Shown one piece after another: positions 7,762-18,370 of a stretch of DNA of 64,000 bases; positions within the stretch are counted from its first letter, which is position 1, and each line of letters begins with the position of its first letter. The stretch comes from Caldifarciminota bacterium (GTDB lineage Bacteria > Hydrothermota > Tepidihabitantia > Tepidihabitantales > Tepidihabitantaceae): contig JAOABP010000004.1 in assembly GCA_026418295.1 (NCBI GenBank), positions 1 through 64,000 on the forward strand, written 5' to 3'. The position numbers were made by a program, and so were the translations under genes. The notes beneath the pieces were generated by a model that was given only the letters and a program-made list of their open reading frames with translations, searched no databases and was not told the DNA's origin.

Positions 7762-8553
7762 GTGAAACAGCTGCAGAAGAGAAAAAAGGGCTTTATAGCC
7801 CGCAATCCATGGCTGTGGACCGGAATCGGAATTGTAGTAATAATAGCCCTGCTGTTCCTTGCCCGGACACTTTCCCAGCCGCCGCCGCAAAAGACAGATA
7901 CCAGCAGGGTTGCGCTGAAAAAGCAGAACCTTGATGCCTATACCCTGATGGCGGGCACGATCCAGTTTGATACTGCCCTGTTTACCCCGCTGGCACCGGA
8001 TTTACGCCGGCAGATGCAGCAACTGCTGAGAATGGTCTCGAATCGGGAACTGGCTGATGTCATTGCCCGGCTGAACCGGATGCGCCGTCATTCCGCCTAT
8101 GAATCCGGGGTAATCCGGTTGTTGACTGGTGTCTGCTATTACGAACTGGGGCAGGCTGAATCTGCGCTCAACGCCTTCCGGTCCGGGGTGAAGCTGCTTG
8201 ATACGCTGTCAACTCCGGATGAATATCACCGGCGGCTTATCGCCCGGCTGGGATTTAACTGCGGCTATCTGTTTCAGTTTTATTCCTATCCGGAAAGTGC
8301 CCGGCACTACTATACCCTGAGCCAGCGTGCGCTCAGTTCACTGGCAGAACCGGACCGTCAGTTTGCTGGCAGCCTTCTGAACAATCTGGGTCTCACCCTG
8401 GAAACCATTGGTGATACTGTCAACGCACAGCGGTCTTATCTTCAGGCACTGAATTACCTGGATACGACCGGCACGACGCCGGAAGCAGCCCGCCTGCAGA
8501 AAAATCTCCGCCGCAATTTCAGAGCATCTCGCGCGGGTCAACATCAATCCTGA
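7762..8553 (+). CDS. TPR-containing single-pass membrane protein, unknown function
   Basis: 263 residues. A basic N-terminus (KQLQKRKKGF) precedes one strong transmembrane helix (WLWTGIGIVVIIALLFLA, residues about 18-35). After it comes a soluble, presumably periplasmic, helical domain with TPR-like repeats: GVCYYELGQAESALNAFRSG, CGYLFQFYSYPESARHYYTLS and LGLTLETIGDTVNAQRSYLQAL. The start is GTG, supported by the promoter 9 nt upstream. It stands alone: the leftward operon diverges from it, and its last 35 nt overlap the end of the convergent priA gene. The C-terminal residues in that overlap (RNFRASRAGQHQS) are basic and unstructured. I do not recognise a named family, and a scaffold or assembly role is only a guess from the TPR fold. 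Confidence 0.7.
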   Translation: MKQLQKRKKGFIARNPWLWTGIGIVVIIALLFLARTLSQPPPQKTDTSRVALKKQNLDAYTLMAGTIQFDTALFTPLAPDLRRQMQQLLRMVSNRELADVIARLNRMRRHSAYESGVIRLLTGVCYYELGQAESALNAFRSGVKLLDTLSTPDEYHRRLIARLGFNCGYLFQFYSYPESARHYYTLSQRALSSLAEPDRQFAGSLLNNLGLTLETIGDTVNAQRSYLQALNYLDTTGTTPEAARLQKNLRRNFRASRAGQHQS

Positions 8554-10402
8554 CCCGGATCCGGGGATGTCTCAGTTTTCTCCGGTCAATCACCTTCGCC
8601 GGCATCAGGTTGGCAGGCAGTTTTACAATCAACCGGAACTGCGGATTACCTTGTCGTCGCTGCAGCAACTTCACCGGTCCAAGCAGTTCGATCCCCGGCA
8701 AGACGCTCAGCTCCGAGACCATTTTATTCACCCAGTTCACCACCGTCTTTTCCTCACCTGAAAATTCAACCGCCACCAGCCGTTTATATGGAGGGAAACC
8801 TGCTTCTGCCCGCAGTTTCAACTCCTGATCTAAAAAACTGCTGACTTTCCCCTGCAGGGCAAGCTCCAGCAGCGGATCTTCAGGCCGGGTTGTCTGGATG
8901 ATCAAACGGGAAGGCTTCCGGGACAATAATGACACGAGCAAACTGAAAGCCCGTTCCCGGGAACGGAAGTCCGGAATTGTGAATTCGGTGTCAAAATTGA
9001 GAAAAACAACCAGTCCCGGCACCCGCAACCGGTCCGAGCGTAACACTGTACGGGTGCCGACCAGTACCGGAGCAAATCCGGTCGCTCCGGCATCTGCAGC
9101 TGCAAGCTGGACATCCTGAGCACCGCCGGTGACACTCTGACACTCTATGCCCAGCCGTTTCAATTCTCGAACGACCATATCCACGCCGGGCGCCCGGTAA
9201 TTGAAATTCATTCCCTGACACACAGCACACCGCTCCGGTGCCTCATCTTCCGCACCGCACACCCGGCATCTGACTCTGCCCGCACCAGAGAGAATATAGG
9301 GGCTCTGACATCGGGAACACTTCAGCACCGTGCCGCAATCTGCACACTCAACATAACGGCTTAAACCCCGGCGGTTAATATAACAGAGGGCAATCTGCTG
9401 CTGTTTAAGTGCATTCCGGAGATCGCGGAGCGCACGGGGAGAAACAAGCTCCCGACGGTGCTGACGCATGTCGACCACAAAAACATTTGTCCGGTCAATG
9501 CGGAAATTAACCCGGTCGAGCAAATGATATTTGCCCCGGCGTAAATTCCACCAGGTTTCAACAGACGGCGGCGACGCAAAAACCAGGACCGGACAGGAAG
9601 CAAAACGGGCACGGGCAACTGCCACATCCCGGGCATGATAGCAGGGCACCCGTTCCTCCTTGAAGGACTCGGCATTCTCATCAACCAGTATCACCCCTGA
9701 CAGTCTCCGGACCGGCAACCAGACCGCAGAACGCATACCGACAACCACATGGTTGGTGCGGACAATTGCCTGCCAGGCTGCCTTCTGCTGTTTTTTCCCC
9801 ATCTGATGGTGATATTCAATTACCCGCTCACCCCAGACACGCCGAAGCAGAGGTAGAAATTCCGTCCGGTACGCTTCCGGCATCAGGATAATGACCGAAC
9901 CGTTACTGAACGCGCGCCGGATAAAGTCAAAAAGCAGTTTCTGAAATTCTGACCGCTGAGCAGTGACCCAGACTCCGAAATTGCCGGCATTAAACGCCTG
10001 CTCCAGTTCTGATGGCAGACTGTTAAAACCGTTTTCTGCTGCACCAATCTCAGCAGTGACAGCTTCCGCCTTACCGGAAACGATCTGGGGCAGAACCAGT
10101 TCCAGCACCTCACCCAGATGGCATACATAGTAATCAGCAGCCCAGCGCAGCAGTCGCAGAAGATCCGGTGTGATAAACTGACTTGCGACAACATCGATTA
10201 CGGGCTGGATTTCCTCCGGTGAAATTTCAGTGTCCGCACGAACACGCAGAACCGCACCGGTCACTGTTTTTCTGCGCAGTGGAACCCGCACAATGTCGCC
10301 GGGATGAAGTTCCCCCGGCTCCTCCGGAGCAAAACGATAGGTGAGCTCATCCAGCGGGGTACGGGGAACCACCACATCGGCAAACATCAACCTTTCAGCC
10401 AT
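8519..10402 (-). CDS. priA: PriA-like primosomal protein with degenerate helicase motifs
   Basis: The overall plan is PriA: an N-terminal DNA-binding domain (FADVVVPRTPLDELTYRF, GDIVRVPL, LLRWAADYYVCHLGEVLEL), a helicase-like core, eight zinc-ligand cysteines (CADCGTVLKCSRCQ ... CRVCG ... CAVCQG) and the C-terminal FPPYKRLVAVEFSG domain. The catalytic motifs are lost. The Walker A region (GVTGSGKTEVY in PriA) reads VWVTAQRSEFQ, DEEH reads DENA, and the QVAGRAGR arginine-finger motif reads VSLLSRKPSR. ATP-driven unwinding is therefore unlikely, while replication-fork binding and primosome scaffolding may remain, as known for actinobacterial PriA-like proteins. It is 627 residues against about 730 in E. 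coli. It is last in the P-type ATPase/TamA/TamB run, 17 nt after tamB. Confidence 0.85.
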   Translation of the reverse strand: MAERLMFADVVVPRTPLDELTYRFAPEEPGELHPGDIVRVPLRRKTVTGAVLRVRADTEISPEEIQPVIDVVASQFITPDLLRLLRWAADYYVCHLGEVLELVLPQIVSGKAEAVTAEIGAAENGFNSLPSELEQAFNAGNFGVWVTAQRSEFQKLLFDFIRRAFSNGSVIILMPEAYRTEFLPLLRRVWGERVIEYHHQMGKKQQKAAWQAIVRTNHVVVGMRSAVWLPVRRLSGVILVDENAESFKEERVPCYHARDVAVARARFASCPVLVFASPPSVETWWNLRRGKYHLLDRVNFRIDRTNVFVVDMRQHRRELVSPRALRDLRNALKQQQIALCYINRRGLSRYVECADCGTVLKCSRCQSPYILSGAGRVRCRVCGAEDEAPERCAVCQGMNFNYRAPGVDMVVRELKRLGIECQSVTGGAQDVQLAAADAGATGFAPVLVGTRTVLRSDRLRVPGLVVFLNFDTEFTIPDFRSRERAFSLLVSLLSRKPSRLIIQTTRPEDPLLELALQGKVSSFLDQELKLRAEAGFPPYKRLVAVEFSGEEKTVVNWVNKMVSELSVLPGIELLGPVKLLQRRQGNPQFRLIVKLPANLMPAKVIDRRKLRHPRIRVRIDVDPREML

Positions 10403-10419
10403 GGGTCAGAAGTGGGCGT

Positions 10420-13400
10420 TCAAAAGCGCAGTTTAAACCGGTACCGGAGTGAATAACGACCGTCCATTGAACGCTCCGCCACCAGTTCATTCCGCCGGTT
10501 AAGATAATACTCAATCCGGAATGCCGGTTGAAAGTCATCTGCAAAACTCTGGGTATATGACACATACAGATTACGAGTCACATACTTGCCCACAGTAACC
10601 CGTGCCGCTTCACTGCCCCCGAGTCCGGTTTCCAGTTCCAGATAATCGAGACTGATATAATCCCGGACCCGTTTTGAAACCTGGGTCTGGAAATAACCCA
10701 ACACCCGCTCAGCAAGCAGTCGGGAAAGCAGTTCCTTCTGCTCCATTGCCGAGAGTTCATCCATGGTCACATTAAGACTCAGATAGGTGATAATCTGCGT
10801 CTCATCCCATACCGGCGGTTCAGCAGAAAAGGCAAACACCGGTTCCTGGAGACTGCCGGTAACCCTAAGCCTCAGCCTTTCCGGTCCGTTGGTGTGCCGG
10901 CCCGACACCGGCAATTCAGCGGTAAGGTCAAGCTGCGGATTGAAGCTGCTGACATTATCAAAAAGGAGTCTGCCTTCAGTAAGCTGCAGTGTATGATCCA
11001 GGTAATAAATTCTCCCCTGACGGCTGACCATCTCGCCTGAATAAAGTACATCCTCTCCGATCTTGCGCACGGTCAGATCCACGCCCAGCTCGATGTCCGC
11101 CTGAGGGTTGCGAAGCCAGAGCCCCCGTTCCCCGCGTACCCGGATGTCATAATTGATATCACTGCCACCATTTCCGCCCGCCCCCGGCTGTCCCCCAAAA
11201 CCGATCGTCGCCAGTGCATCATCAATCCTTGCTTCACCACTGATCAAAGCCAGCTCCCCCTCACGCCAGGAGACGGTGATATCGCCACTGCCAATCGCAT
11301 AGACCGCGGGAATCGGAACCGCCGACACGCCGGTAAAATGAGTCTGATACCGCAGCGACTCAACCTGAAGGGCGGGATTCAGCTGAACAAAACCCTCGGC
11401 AGTCAGCACCCCGCGCGTAGTTACGCCGCTCAGCTTTTCGAGTACGATCCGGTCTTTTTGAAAACTCAGCTCGGCTTGAATCCGCTCCGCCCTGGCGGCA
11501 ACCGATGGAACAATCAAAACCCCGTCATTTACCCGGGCTCTTCCTGATAGATTCAGCATTCCCGGTTCCCAGTCTGCCTGAACCAGCGCATAGATTCTCC
11601 CTTCGGGAATTTCTACATAGGGTCGGGTAACCTTCAGAATCCAGTTTCCCGGATCCGCAAGAACTACAGTCAGATCCGCTTGCCGGATGCTGAGTACAGG
11701 CTGCCATTCATAACGAAGCACCCCTTTAATTTCACTTGTATCAATATGATGTACAAACTTAATATAATCAATATCAACATTGTTTCTGAAAATGGCAAGC
11801 CGGCTTTTTAGAAAGTTGAAATCAAGTTCTGCAGCCGGTAATTTCAGCCCATCCACCTTCAGATCAACGGTGAGCGAATCGCTGCCGGCAACACTGATAT
11901 CTGCGCTACCGCTCACATCCAGCTTCAAGCCCGCAAGTGTCGCCAGGTTCTTGAGATTCAGCTGATGTCCGATCAAATAAAGGTGCGAAATTGAACCGGC
12001 GGTCAGCTCCAGTTCAAATTCAGTCTCCCCCCCGGCAATTGATAACCTTACACCATTAACCGCCAGCGTATCTCTGTGTAGAGCAACCTCGCAGGAATCA
12101 ATCAATGAAACGGTATCCCCTCTGATAACCAGATTCATGTCTCTGATAACTGCAGACAATCCACTGCTCTCCAGGCTGACATCCCCCAGCATTCTCAACT
12201 GGGTTGAATCCTCTTCAAACTGAAGATCGAATTCCGGTCCGGTCCAGACGAACTGCGCCCAGTTCCACTCCCGTCCTGCCAGCTTCACCCCTTCGCCACC
12301 GACTGCTAATCGACCGGAAACCTGTTCACCGAGCCTTAAGCCAACGCCTCCCCCACGACCGCTCAGATCTGCCTGAATCAGGCCGGTGGTCACTTCAAAC
12401 CCGTTGGCACCAAAACCGGCAACCCGCACCAGACCGGAAAACCCCCAGCTGTCACCAGCAAGTGTCATTCTCAATCTGCCGTCTGCCCTGCCGCTCAGAC
12501 CAACTTTCAGAAATTTGCCCGCTATCTTGAGATCAAACCCGGACATCTCACATTGAGCAAGCAGCATCCCCTTTTTGGCTCTGCCGACAAAATTGAACCT
12601 GCCTGCCGGTCCGTCAATGAACAGCTCCCTTAACTCTACCGCCTGATGCTCATAATTGATCACTGCCGCCAGCGTTTCAACCCCGAGTTCGGAAGCACTC
12701 CCATTCAATCTGATTACCAGCGAATCACTACCCTTCCCCGCATCCGGCATCTTCAGCATTTGACCAAGTGAATTCAACCTGCCATAGGCATCAAGCCGGG
12801 CACTTAACCCGAACTCCGGTAAAGAATGCATGAAACGGTTTACGGGCACACTCTCCATCACAATTGCCGCCCGGAATAAAAAGTTGCTCAGGTTAAACCT
12901 GCCGTTGACCACTACTGCCCCCAGTTCCGGACTGCCTCCGCTGATTTTCAATTCCAGCAGTGAATCAGCCAGGGTACAGGCACCGGTAAGCCGGGGCAGC
13001 TTCAGCTCATTTTGTTCCAGATCCGCAACCCAGCCATTTAGCTCCACCCGCCGCTCACCACCGGTTTTGTGAACACTTCCCCTTAACTGAGCCTGTCCGG
13101 GAATTTTCAAGATTTCCTGAAGACTGACCCCCAGTTCTGCCCGGTCTATCACAACTGCTCCGGTGGCCAGATTCACATATCCGTCAGCGGTGAACCGGGA
13201 ATGAGCCGTCAAAATCTCCAGATTCCTGACTGTCAGCGAATCGTTAACCAGCGTAATCAGAGCTCCGGTCCGTGCAACTGAAATTTTTTCCTTTGTCAGC
13301 CGGAAATGAACCGAATCCACCTTCATCACCAGGCGTGTGCCGTTAGCATCCAGCCCCAGAACGAACCCGGCTGAATCGATACGCAGCTGCCTGTCATACC

Positions 13401-13824
13401 ACACCCGGCAATTGTGAATCTGGAGACGATGCACAGCAATATTCGGCAAGTGTATTGGCTTGAATTGTGATGTTCCGCCGCCCGTGTCGCCTGCGGCAAT
13501 CCGGATGTCCGGATTAATTATGTCCACTTCCTTGAGAACAATACGGCGCTGAAGCAGTGAACGCAGATCATACCTTACTTTCACCAGCTCAAAGGAATAA
13601 GTATCGGACCGGATCATTACTTTCAAATTTCTGATTCCGGGCGAAGAAAATATATCTCCCTCAATGCCTTCGTAAACCACGAAGCCATTGATTGATCTGC
13701 TCAACCCGGCTACGGTTCGGCGTATGACCAGTCGTGCCAGCTGCTGACGCAGCATAAAACCTGTAATCAGCACCACCACCACCGCGCCGAGAAAATAAAT
13801 GACTATCCTCCTGAGAATCCTCAT
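10420..13824 (-). CDS. tamB: TamB-like translocation and assembly module protein (AsmA/DUF490)
   Basis: 1134 residues. One N-terminal membrane anchor (IVIYFLGAVVVVLITGFML) is followed by a long, repetitive beta-strand region typical of bridge-like AsmA/TamB proteins. The C-terminal DUF490/TamB domain is visible as IRGERGLWLRNPQADIELGVDL, GRIYYLDHTLQLTEGRLLFDN and, at the end, LEYYLNRRNELVAERSMDGRYSLRYRFKLRF-like beta sequence. TamB spans the periplasm from the inner membrane and works with the outer-membrane barrel TamA in inserting outer-membrane proteins or moving lipids. The gene for the barrel partner lies just upstream with a 6-nt gap, the usual tamA-tamB order. ATG 13824 is the only sensible start. 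Confidence 0.85.
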   Translation of the reverse strand: MRILRRIVIYFLGAVVVVLITGFMLRQQLARLVIRRTVAGLSRSINGFVVYEGIEGDIFSSPGIRNLKVMIRSDTYSFELVKVRYDLRSLLQRRIVLKEVDIINPDIRIAAGDTGGGTSQFKPIHLPNIAVHRLQIHNCRVWYDRQLRIDSAGFVLGLDANGTRLVMKVDSVHFRLTKEKISVARTGALITLVNDSLTVRNLEILTAHSRFTADGYVNLATGAVVIDRAELGVSLQEILKIPGQAQLRGSVHKTGGERRVELNGWVADLEQNELKLPRLTGACTLADSLLELKISGGSPELGAVVVNGRFNLSNFLFRAAIVMESVPVNRFMHSLPEFGLSARLDAYGRLNSLGQMLKMPDAGKGSDSLVIRLNGSASELGVETLAAVINYEHQAVELRELFIDGPAGRFNFVGRAKKGMLLAQCEMSGFDLKIAGKFLKVGLSGRADGRLRMTLAGDSWGFSGLVRVAGFGANGFEVTTGLIQADLSGRGGGVGLRLGEQVSGRLAVGGEGVKLAGREWNWAQFVWTGPEFDLQFEEDSTQLRMLGDVSLESSGLSAVIRDMNLVIRGDTVSLIDSCEVALHRDTLAVNGVRLSIAGGETEFELELTAGSISHLYLIGHQLNLKNLATLAGLKLDVSGSADISVAGSDSLTVDLKVDGLKLPAAELDFNFLKSRLAIFRNNVDIDYIKFVHHIDTSEIKGVLRYEWQPVLSIRQADLTVVLADPGNWILKVTRPYVEIPEGRIYALVQADWEPGMLNLSGRARVNDGVLIVPSVAARAERIQAELSFQKDRIVLEKLSGVTTRGVLTAEGFVQLNPALQVESLRYQTHFTGVSAVPIPAVYAIGSGDITVSWREGELALISGEARIDDALATIGFGGQPGAGGNGGSDINYDIRVRGERGLWLRNPQADIELGVDLTVRKIGEDVLYSGEMVSRQGRIYYLDHTLQLTEGRLLFDNVSSFNPQLDLTAELPVSGRHTNGPERLRLRVTGSLQEPVFAFSAEPPVWDETQIITYLSLNVTMDELSAMEQKELLSRLLAERVLGYFQTQVSKRVRDYISLDYLELETGLGGSEAARVTVGKYVTRNLYVSYTQSFADDFQPAFRIEYYLNRRNELVAERSMDGRYSLRYRFKLRF

Positions 13825-13830
13825 AGCCGG

Positions 13831-15561
13831 TTAGAATGTATGCAGAATTCCGATGTAAAACCTGCCCCGATCTCCTGCCGGTGCCCGAATCAGCCGTTTG
13901 CCCCAGTCAAACCGGACAGGACCGACTGGCGTTTTAATTCTGATGCCGGCACCGGCACCAAACTCCAGTCCTCTTAACTGCAGGTCATTCTGATCAGCAA
14001 CCTGCCCGCAGTCCAGAAAACCGACGACACCAACCCAGCGAAGGATGTAAGGTGTGCGCAGTTCAAAATTGCCATTGATGACCACCGGGCCATAACGACC
14101 ACCAGCCGCTGTATCCGGTCCCAGCGCCCGTTCCGGGTACCCACGCAGGCTGCTGCTGCCTCCCAGTGAAAACTCCTCATAATAAGGCACACGGAAAAGC
14201 CGGCCGTAGGGCATAACTCTTCCCCCGGCAACTCGCAGTGCAATTACAAACTGGTTCACGCTCTGATACCACCGGCTGTCCAGCCGTATCCGGATGAAAT
14301 CATTATCTCCCCGGAACGGACCGCCTGCCACCTCAAACAGTGGCTGGAGATAAATACCCTGATGCGGTTCCAGAAAATCATTCCGCGTATCGTAAATCAG
14401 ATTCAGTGCCAGCGAATTGGTAACACCCCGGACGGTATCAGCTACAAACCTCAACCGGTTAAATATTCCCAGATGCAGTGGGGGCAGTAAATCCCTTCCC
14501 ATCCCGGTTTCAATTCCATAATCACGGAGTCTTGAGGAATCCAGTTGCTCATAATAGAAAAAGGGATGGGTCTGAAAATCAACCCGCTGAAAAAACAGGT
14601 AGGGAATACGATAGTTCCCGTCAGCATTGATCCGATGACTTCCGGCAAAATCAGGGCTGTAACTGATTCCGGCCGATAGACGCTGGCCACGGTTTAAAAA
14701 ATTGTTGTGTTCCCAGTCAAAGGAAAAGAGCAGCCGGTTGGGCGGGGTCTCAAAACCGAAACCGAAACCCACCCCCTGCTGTTCCTGTTCCACCACATCA
14801 AAACGGATGTTAACACTTTCTACGGGGGGCTCGCTGAGATTGATCATACCCGTCAAAGTATCCCGCCGGTAAATATAGTACAATGCGCGGGTAAAAAGCC
14901 GGGTCGCATAGAGCCGGCGCTTTGCCAACTCCAGCCGCGACCGGGAAAACTTTTCGCCCGGTTTAATCTCCAGCACCTGCAGAATCGTCTGTGTCCTGAC
15001 TCGCTGATTTCCGCGAATATACACAGACCGAACATAGCACAACGGTCCCTCAACTATTTCATATCGCACCGTGATCAGAGTGTCATGGTAGTCCAGACTC
15101 TCATCAACCTGAACGAACGGATAGCCCTGATTAAGATAGAACTCACGCAGTGCCTGTAGGCCGCTGGCGATTTTATCGGCGGTAAAGAATTCGCGCTCGC
15201 TGAATGGGATTACCCTTCTCAATCTTTCAGCGGAAAACCGCTGATTTCCATTAATCACAATTGTACTAATCCGGCTCCTGGGACCTTCATTAATCCTGAA
15301 TGTTATCACTCTTTGGCCGTTAGCGCCGGAAATCATTTTTTCGACGCGCACATTCATGAACCCCTGCGACCGGTAAAACCACTCCAGGCTCCGACTGTCC
15401 TGATCCAGCAGCGCTTCTGATACCGGCATACCCTTCCGGACCTGAACAATTGCCAGCAGCATCCGTGCGCCAAAGGCCCGGTTTCCCTCAAAGCGGATCG
15501 ATCCTGCCTCCATTCCGGTAACCACCCCAAGAATGACCGGCAATGCAACAACCGAAATCAT
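13831..15561 (-). CDS. tamA: BamA/TamA family outer-membrane protein (POTRA + Omp85 barrel)
   Basis: 576 residues. A signal-peptide-like N-terminus (MISVVALPVILGVVTG) leads into three POTRA domains with the usual IRFEGNRAF, IVINGNQRF and VYIRGNQRV strands. An Omp85 beta-barrel follows, with FSLGGSSSLRGYPE as the lid-loop motif (the RGF/RGY signature), PVGPVRFDWG near the end and a terminal aromatic, HTF. At three POTRAs and a direct tamB neighbour it fits TamA better than BamA, which usually has five POTRAs; I give the symbol on that basis. ATG 15561 starts 7 nt after the ATPase stop without a clear Shine-Dalgarno, so translation is probably coupled. Confidence 0.85.
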   Translation of the reverse strand: MISVVALPVILGVVTGMEAGSIRFEGNRAFGARMLLAIVQVRKGMPVSEALLDQDSRSLEWFYRSQGFMNVRVEKMISGANGQRVITFRINEGPRSRISTIVINGNQRFSAERLRRVIPFSEREFFTADKIASGLQALREFYLNQGYPFVQVDESLDYHDTLITVRYEIVEGPLCYVRSVYIRGNQRVRTQTILQVLEIKPGEKFSRSRLELAKRRLYATRLFTRALYYIYRRDTLTGMINLSEPPVESVNIRFDVVEQEQQGVGFGFGFETPPNRLLFSFDWEHNNFLNRGQRLSAGISYSPDFAGSHRINADGNYRIPYLFFQRVDFQTHPFFYYEQLDSSRLRDYGIETGMGRDLLPPLHLGIFNRLRFVADTVRGVTNSLALNLIYDTRNDFLEPHQGIYLQPLFEVAGGPFRGDNDFIRIRLDSRWYQSVNQFVIALRVAGGRVMPYGRLFRVPYYEEFSLGGSSSLRGYPERALGPDTAAGGRYGPVVINGNFELRTPYILRWVGVVGFLDCGQVADQNDLQLRGLEFGAGAGIRIKTPVGPVRFDWGKRLIRAPAGDRGRFYIGILHTF

Positions 15562-15568
15562 ATTGAAT

Positions 15569-18322
15569 TTACCGCCGTCTTTTCATCCGCTGAGAAAAAC
15601 GGCGAATCAGCTTTTCCAGTTCCACTGCCCAGAACACCGCGGTACTGACTAAAAGTAACAGAATCAGCTGTCCTGCAGGTAGAGCCCTGGTTGCGAAAAC
15701 CCGCTGGGCAAACGGAATGTAGAGTAATCCCAGTTGTAACAACAGGGTGAGGATAAAAGTTCCCAGCAGTGTGCGGTTACTCATCAACCCGAGACTGAAG
15801 AGTGAATCCCGCTGGGACCGCAGTGCAAAAGACTGAAAGAGCTGACTCATCGTCAGAACCGTAAATATCACTGTCCGCCAGTTTTCACTGCCAGTTCGCC
15901 ACATAACCCAGCCTGTCAGAAGCGAAACCAGCCCGAGCAGGATTCCGGACCAGAGAATATTGATCGCCAGCCCATGGGCAAAGATACTTTCCTGCAGCGG
16001 GCGCGGTGGCCGGCGCATGACATCCCGCTCCGGACCTTCAATTCCCAGTGCCAGCCCGGGAAGACCGTCAGTAACCAGATTGACCCAGAGGATCTGCAAC
16101 GGCGTCAGCGGCAGCGGCATACCAAGAAGCGGTGCCAGAAGCATCACGATAATTTCTCCGGTATTGGAAGCAAAGGTATAGCGGATGAACTTGCGGATGT
16201 TGTCATAAATCGTCCTGCCTTCCTGAACTGCGGCGACAATAGTAGCAAAGTTGTCATCAAGGAGCACCATATCGGCCGCCTCTTTTGCCACATCAGTGCC
16301 CGTAATACCCATTGCCACTCCGATATCCGCCTTTTTCAGGGCCGGGGCATCATTGACCCCATCACCGGTCATCGCCACAACCTGATTGAGACTCTGCAAT
16401 GCCAGGACAATATTTAATTTGTGCTCCGGTGCTACCCGGGCAAAGATACTGGTCCGGGCAACGAGCGGTCTGAGTTCCTCCGGCGATTTTTCTGCCAGAT
16501 CGCTACCAGTCACATAATTGAACTCCTCATCCGTGCTTCCAATGCCGATATCATTGGCGATATACCTGGCGGTCAGCGGATGATCACCAGTTATCATTAC
16601 CGGACGGATACCGGCCTGCCGGCACAGCCTGACTGCATCCCGCACCTCCGGCCGCGCAGGATCAATCATTCCGATCATGCCGATAAAACACAGACCGTTT
16701 TCTATCCCTTCACCACACTTCACATCCTCACCCGGTTTCAGAGGGCGGAAAGCAACCCCCAGTACCCTCATCCCCTTTTCGCTCAGCCGGTTCTGAGCAG
16801 CGGTGATCCGCTGCCGCCACTCCTGGTTTAAAGGCTTGAACTCCAAATCCGATAGAACCGAACTGGAAACATCAAGCAGCAGATCAACCGCTCCTTTGGT
16901 GAAGATTAAATCCGTTTGTTTCGGGTTCAACTGCTGAAGCGTCTCCAAGAGCAACCCTTCGTTGCCGTTAGACTGAATCTCCTGCACCTTCAGCCGGTGA
17001 AGTGTGCTCATTCTCTTTCGTTCTGAAGAAAACGGCACTTCGCCAATTCTGGGCAGAAGCTGTTGAAGAGAACGCTGATGGATGCCCAACTTGATTCCCG
17101 CCAGCAGTAACGCAGTCTCGGTGGGATCCCCCAGCAGCCGGACATCATCCCCCTGGATTTCCAGCACCGCATCATTACACAACACCGCCCCGGCACTGAG
17201 CAGGAGTAACGCCTTTCCCGCTGAGTCGGGCCTGATAACTATTCTACCCTCCTGTTCGATTGGCAGATTAAGCTGGTCACCGGCAACATCCAGAATTGTG
17301 ACCGTCATTTTGTTCTGAGTCAATGTCCCGGTTTTATCCGAACAGATAACTGTAACCGAACCCAGTGTCTCAACTGCATTTAACCGGCGAATCAGAGCAT
17401 TGCGATTAAGCATCCTTCTCGCCCCGAGTGTCAATGCGATCGTCACTACTGCCGGTAACCCTTCCGGAACCGCGGCGACTGCCATGCTTACCGCTACAAG
17501 AAACATCGTCCGCCAGTCACCCCCGCGCAGCACTCCGATCACAAAAATTATCCCGACAATAACCAGCACTGCCACCGCCAGTTCTCTGCTTAGACGTTCC
17601 AGCCGTTTCTGAAGAGGAGTCGGTTCCCGCTTCACCGTCTGCAGAATAGCAGCTATCTTACCCAGTTCTGTATTCATTCCCGTTTCGGTCACAACCATCA
17701 AACCTCTGCCGGCGACTACTGCGGTACCCATATAAACCATATTCCGGCGTTCAGCTATCGGTATCTCACCGTTTGATTCGAATGTACAACCGGAGTCCTT
17801 ATCGACCGGTTCTGATTCACCGGTCAGCGCCGCCTCGGAAACCTTGAGGTTGACCGCTTCAAGCAGCCGCCCATCAGCCGGAATATGCCCTCCTGCGTCC
17901 AGAAATACAATGTCACCGGGAACCAGCTCCTGGGAATAAATTTCTTCTACATGTCCGCCCCGCCGTACCCGCACCTTCGGCACTGCCAGCTGTTTCAGCG
18001 CCTGCATTGTCTTCTCTGCCCGGTACTCTTGAATAAACCCCAGCACAGCATTCAGCAGCACAATTGCCGCAATTGCTGCGGCATCAATAAATTCCTTCAG
18101 GAAAACTGAAACCCCACACGCCCCCACCAGCATCAATATCAGCACCGAAGTAAACTGGGACAGAAATATGGCAACCGGGCTTCTGCCCTCCAGTTCCCGA
18201 ATTTCGTTTTTGCCAAACCGGATGAGCCGCTGGCGTGCCTCTGCCGGATCCAGCCCCCGATTCGGATCTACCTTTAACTCCATTAACACCTGAGGAATCG
18301 ATTTCCAGTGCCAGCTTTTCAT
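15569..18322 (-). CDS. P2A-type calcium-translocating P-type ATPase
   Basis: 917 residues with the full P-type layout: an N-terminal cation ATPase domain, actuator loop ALTGESEPV, phosphorylation site [20 protein letters not shown] in the nucleotide-binding domain, and the hinge [20 protein letters not shown]. Ion-site features are P2A-like: PEGLP in M4, NTGE in M5 and NLVTDGLP in M6, as in SERCA/PMCA-type pumps. It should export Ca2+ (or possibly Mn2+) from the cytoplasm. It is probably first in the run ATPase-tamA-tamB-priA. Upstream, TTGATA-16-GATTTT ends 6 nt before the ATG, the same geometry as the leaderless promoters elsewhere in the window but with a poorer -10. No Shine-Dalgarno is visible. 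Confidence 0.9.
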   Translation of the reverse strand: MKSWHWKSIPQVLMELKVDPNRGLDPAEARQRLIRFGKNEIRELEGRSPVAIFLSQFTSVLILMLVGACGVSVFLKEFIDAAAIAAIVLLNAVLGFIQEYRAEKTMQALKQLAVPKVRVRRGGHVEEIYSQELVPGDIVFLDAGGHIPADGRLLEAVNLKVSEAALTGESEPVDKDSGCTFESNGEIPIAERRNMVYMGTAVVAGRGLMVVTETGMNTELGKIAAILQTVKREPTPLQKRLERLSRELAVAVLVIVGIIFVIGVLRGGDWRTMFLVAVSMAVAAVPEGLPAVVTIALTLGARRMLNRNALIRRLNAVETLGSVTVICSDKTGTLTQNKMTVTILDVAGDQLNLPIEQEGRIVIRPDSAGKALLLLSAGAVLCNDAVLEIQGDDVRLLGDPTETALLLAGIKLGIHQRSLQQLLPRIGEVPFSSERKRMSTLHRLKVQEIQSNGNEGLLLETLQQLNPKQTDLIFTKGAVDLLLDVSSSVLSDLEFKPLNQEWRQRITAAQNRLSEKGMRVLGVAFRPLKPGEDVKCGEGIENGLCFIGMIGMIDPARPEVRDAVRLCRQAGIRPVMITGDHPLTARYIANDIGIGSTDEEFNYVTGSDLAEKSPEELRPLVARTSIFARVAPEHKLNIVLALQSLNQVVAMTGDGVNDAPALKKADIGVAMGITGTDVAKEAADMVLLDDNFATIVAAVQEGRTIYDNIRKFIRYTFASNTGEIIVMLLAPLLGMPLPLTPLQILWVNLVTDGLPGLALGIEGPERDVMRRPPRPLQESIFAHGLAINILWSGILLGLVSLLTGWVMWRTGSENWRTVIFTVLTMSQLFQSFALRSQRDSLFSLGLMSNRTLLGTFILTLLLQLGLLYIPFAQRVFATRALPAGQLILLLLVSTAVFWAVELEKLIRRFSQRMKRRR

Positions 18323-18328
18323 GCTGAT

Positions 18329-18356
18329 AAAATCCGGGTTAATTTCTGAATATCAA
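18329..18356 (-). promoter_or_regulatory. Weak candidate promoter for the P-type ATPase operon
   Basis: TTGATA (18356-18351), 16 nt, GATTTT (18334-18329), 6 nt, ATG. The geometry matches the stronger leaderless promoters, but the -10 agrees with the consensus at only three positions. Confidence 0.35.
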
Positions 18357-18370
18357 TTTATGGAGCTGAT

